Shown here: positions 63,099 through 64,000 of the stretch, one piece after another | Layout of the letters: the number at the start of each line of letters is the position of its first letter | Numbering within the stretch: position 1 is the stretch's first letter | Source of the DNA: CAZYFH01 sp965249175 | GTDB lineage: Bacteria > Acidobacteriota > Vicinamibacteria > Vicinamibacterales > UBA8438 | Direction: 5' to 3' | DNA length: 64,000 nucleotides | Assembly: GCA_965249175.1 (NCBI GenBank) | Contig: OZ252227.1 | Span: 5,890,001-5,954,000, forward strand | Position numbers and translations under genes: made by a program | Notes under the pieces: model-generated | Database searches by the model: none | Told to the model about the DNA's origin: nothing | The model's input: only the letters and a program-made list of their open reading frames with translations

Positions 63099-64000
63099 GT
63101 GGGGACACACGAACAACGCTGGCGGCACGGGGTCTCGAGACGCGAGGCGCTGGCCGCGCTCGCGACGTTCCTGGCCGCGTCGCCGCTGCTCCATGCGCAA
63201 CGTGACCCATGGCCACTGGACCGGCACCGTCGAATCCTCGGCTTCGACGAGATGCTGACCGCCTTCGACTTCGAGCCGGTGTTCCGGGCCAACGTGCCGC
63301 TGGCCATCTACGACTACACGGCGCACGGGACCGACTCGGAGTTCACGTTGCAACGGAACCGCGACGCGTTCGACTGGGTCGAGCTCGTCGGCCGTGGCGG
63401 TGTCGACCCGAAGGCGGTCGACACGTCGACGGAGCTCTTCGGTGTCCCGATGGCGAGCCCGATCATGCTGGCGCCGACATCCCGTCAGCGGGACCTCCAC
63501 CCGGACGGCGAGCGCGGCATGTACCGCGCGGCAACGACGACTGGGACGACGATGATCGTCAGCAACGCGTCCAGCTTTCCGTTTCCGCGTATCGCCGACG
63601 CGGCGGACGGGCCGCTCTGGTATCAGCTATATGCGCGACGCGATATCGAGTCCAACCGCCAGCCGTTGGCGGACGGCCAGGCGGCGGGCGCGCAGACCGT
63701 CGTGGTGACCATCGACCAGCAGGCCTCGTACTACGAACGCGATCTGCACGACCGCAACCTCGGGGGCGTCGTGCGTGGCGCGCGGGGTTCGCGGCGAGAG
63801 CTGAGCAACCCGTATGGGGTCGGCGATGGCCGGCTTTGGTACGAATGGAAGCTCTTCGACGATCTCCGTCCGCTGATCGACGTCCCGATCCTCGCGAAGG
63901 GGATCCTGACTGCCGAGGGTGCCAGAAAATGCCTCGAGCATGGCGTCGAGGGCATCGTCATCTCGAATCACGGCGGGCGGGCGATCGATTACGGGCCGTC
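63099..64000 (+). CDS. Tat-exported FMN-dependent alpha-hydroxy acid oxidase, 3' truncated
   Basis: From GTG at 63099 (GAGGAGG six bases upstream) a frame remains open to the window end (300 residues seen). It starts with a twin-arginine signal (VSRREALAALATFLAASP). The FMN barrel follows, with GVPMASPIMLAPTSRQRDLH, MIVSNASSFPFPRI, PLWYQLYARRD, TIDQQASYYERD, PILAKGILTAEGA (lysine) and VISNHGGRAID, containing the catalytic His. The family oxidises lactate, glycolate or similar acids. Export of this enzyme is unusual for the family. Confidence 0.85.
   Translation, partial: MGTHEQRWRHGVSRREALAALATFLAASPLLHAQRDPWPLDRHRRILGFDEMLTAFDFEPVFRANVPLAIYDYTAHGTDSEFTLQRNRDAFDWVELVGRGGVDPKAVDTSTELFGVPMASPIMLAPTSRQRDLHPDGERGMYRAATTTGTTMIVSNASSFPFPRIADAADGPLWYQLYARRDIESNRQPLADGQAAGAQTVVVTIDQQASYYERDLHDRNLGGVVRGARGSRRELSNPYGVGDGRLWYEWKLFDDLRPLIDVPILAKGILTAEGARKCLEHGVEGIVISNHGGRAIDYGP

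Noticed and set aside
60569..63307. A 912-residue minus-strand frame
   Set aside because: It lies antisense to a sigma factor, an anti-sigma factor and an MFS transporter, all with clear motifs.
1..64000. CRISPR array, prophage or tRNA genes
   Set aside because: No regularly spaced repeats with unique spacers, no phage structural or integrase gene and no tRNA-like cloverleaf with conserved TTCGAAT-type arm were recognised.

Overview
The window is GC-rich, gene-dense bacterial chromosome. I infer an Acidobacteriota (Vicinamibacteria-like) member or a close relative. The reasons are the mix of eukaryotic-type Ser/Thr kinases with PD40/TolB-like tails, a DUF1587/1592/1588/1585 'planctomycete-type' cytochrome protein, several PQQ propeller dehydrogenases, small secreted lipocalin-like proteins and an ABC permease fused to an M1 peptidase. 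No rRNA or tRNA gene was seen, so the taxon is inference only.

Layout. 1-18.3 kb holds envelope and metabolic genes: an alpha/beta hydrolase end, a lytic transglycosylase, two tandem secreted paralogues, a sodium:solute symporter with two frameshifts, a stand-alone Cache-type sensor, small secreted proteins, a gluzincin-like peptidase and a frameshifted membrane AraC regulator. On the minus strand a dihaem cytochrome c, a PQQ dehydrogenase and a DUF1592-type cytochrome protein follow a glycosyltransferase. 18.4-26.3 kb is a signalling block: an STAS protein diverges from a PAS-PP2C phosphatase, a receiver-RsbW-like kinase fusion, a second STAS protein, a secreted (possibly barrel) protein, a free-standing membrane sensor domain and a large hybrid histidine kinase. 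This looks like a partner-switching circuit wired to two-component signalling.

26.3-38.6 kb carries a double GNAT, a Ser/Thr kinase with a TM2 tail, a DUF3179 lipoprotein, an alpha/beta hydrolase, a MITE-like element, a polysaccharide deacetylase overlapping a penicillin acylase, and an mmsA plus GMC oxidoreductase pair. 38.7-49.4 kb is plastic. An orphan HigA-type gene precedes a kinase/PD40 gene broken by a frameshift and by an IS30-family element whose removal restores the reading frame. It also holds an MBL hydrolase, another PQQ protein, a group II intron with recognisable domains V and VI, a higBA module with an operator-like palindrome, a TPR remnant and dispersed hairpin repeats.

49.5-57.4 kb is one minus-strand operon: ECF sigma factor, anti-sigma-like membrane protein, ABC ATPase, permease, second ABC ATPase, and permease/M1 peptidase. 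57.5-64 kb has a DUF2306-like membrane protein, a small zinc-ribbon protein, an alpha/beta hydrolase, a second sigma/anti-sigma pair, an MFS transporter and a Tat-targeted FMN alpha-hydroxy acid oxidase that runs off the window. Several frameshifts could be real decay or assembly error, and I cannot tell which from sequence alone.
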